A stretch of DNA of 64,000 nt from Dasyornis broadbenti. Lineage: Eukaryota; Chordata; Aves; Passeriformes; Dasyornithidae. The notes under the pieces are model-generated. The model was not told the origin of the DNA. It made no database searches and was given only the letters and a program-made list of their open reading frames with translations. The stretch covers positions 1,971,129-2,035,128 of the forward strand of contig VZRN01006295.1 in the NCBI GenBank assembly GCA_013397935.1, in the 5' to 3' direction. The translations under genes and the position numbers were made by a program. Of the stretch, positions 63,676 to 64,000 are shown in pieces; position 1 is the first letter of the stretch, and every line of letters starts with the position of its first letter.

Positions 63676-63935
63676 GGATGAGAGACCATATTCATAGGCT
63701 GCAACAAAGAAATTCCAGTCAGAGATAGGGAAAATATCTTAATAAACAAATGCAGCAGTCAAGCACTTGAAGAGATGGACTTCAGAAGTTGTGAAATCTT
63801 TATCCTTAGAGATTTTTGAAATGAGATTGGACAAGGTCCTGAGCAAACTAATCTATCTTTCAAGCTAGTCCGTCATTACGAACTAGAATGATCCTTTCCA
63901 AATTAATTTTTCCTATGATTTCTATGAAGTATACC
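63676..63935 (+). mobile_element. Old CR1 LINE 3' end
   Basis: This is a strongly decayed sense CR1 end. The order of landmarks fits: 'gatgagagaccatattcata', 'ggctgcaacaaagaaattcc', 'gaaatctttatccttagaga', 'gattggacaaggtcctgagc' and a tail-like 'cctatgatttctatgaag'. Divergence is much higher than in the 51069 or 45093 copies, so it probably belongs to an old subfamily. It is non-coding. Confidence 0.75.
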
Positions 63936-63962
63936 TGAACAACAATATGGCCTGTTCTGGGT

Positions 63963-64000
63963 TGCCCGGTACAAGAGAGATAAGGAATCACTGGGGAGAG
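63963..64000 (+). mobile_element. CR1 LINE fragment entering from the right edge
   Basis: The last 38 bases, 'tctgggttgcccggtacaag' followed by 'agagataaggaatcactggg', match the CR1 segment encoding the ORF2 C terminus (the LWGP-QYK-type region). This lies upstream of the 3' end in the element's own order. It follows directly after a CR1 3' end, so it begins a second element or is part of a duplicated or nested arrangement. Only the edge is visible. Confidence 0.6.

Noticed and set aside
1..64000. Prokaryotic-style systems, CRISPR arrays, operons, tRNA or rRNA genes
   Set aside because: The composition, repeat content and absence of long open frames are those of vertebrate non-coding DNA. 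I saw no regularly spaced repeat array and no cloverleaf or rRNA signature.

Overview
This window looks like intergenic or intronic DNA from a bird, probably a songbird. It is AT-rich and I find no host exon, tRNA, rRNA or other RNA gene in it. The taxonomic call rests on repeat content. There are at least seven 5'-truncated fragments of CR1, the dominant avian LINE, several ending in the typical ATTCTATGATT-like 3' tail. There are also two copies of a roughly 1.1 kb endogenous-retrovirus LTR type that I recognise from songbird genomes. Nothing resembling mammalian Alu or L1 sequence is visible. All family assignments were made by eye, without a database search.

Layout. The window opens inside a CR1 3' end (1-196, + strand). 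About 12 kb of unannotated AT-rich DNA follows, interrupted by a G-rich GT tract with quadruplex potential (3821-3886) and a T/G-rich tract (10198-10289). A CR1 3' end (12828-13028, +) is followed by a GC-richer patch that runs into a 150-base A/C-only tail (13461-13611). A reverse-strand CR1 scrap lies at 14748-14835. AT-dinucleotide sequence occupies 16082-16275, and a 62-bp direct repeat pair sits at 17339-17400 and 17981-18042.

A GC-rich, possibly LTR-like block lies at 23528-23866, and back-to-back CR1 ends at 25989-26130. A nearly complete solo LTR (28700-29801, +) follows, with a possible second LTR-like segment just after it. The stretch 30200-45092 is featureless apart from simple repeats. 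The largest CR1 (45093-46102, reverse strand) still shows part of its reverse-transcriptase/ORF2 frame, broken by a nonsense codon and a frameshift and with an altered catalytic motif. Simple repeats and another CR1 end (51069-51240, reverse) lead to a GC-rich patch at 56330-56720 and a second, reverse-oriented LTR fragment at 57161-57575.

The right end holds an unidentified 199-bp repeat in two same-strand copies (57752-57950 and 63182-63380, about 85% identical without gaps). It also holds an old CR1 end (63676-63935, +) and the start of another CR1 segment that runs off the window (63963-64000, +).

There is no operon or pathway to describe. The open frames in the window are short and are best explained by chance or by transposon remnants. 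The items most worth following up are the unidentified 199-bp repeat, the 62-bp duplication, the GC-rich patch with an A-rich tail, and the quadruplex-prone GT tract.
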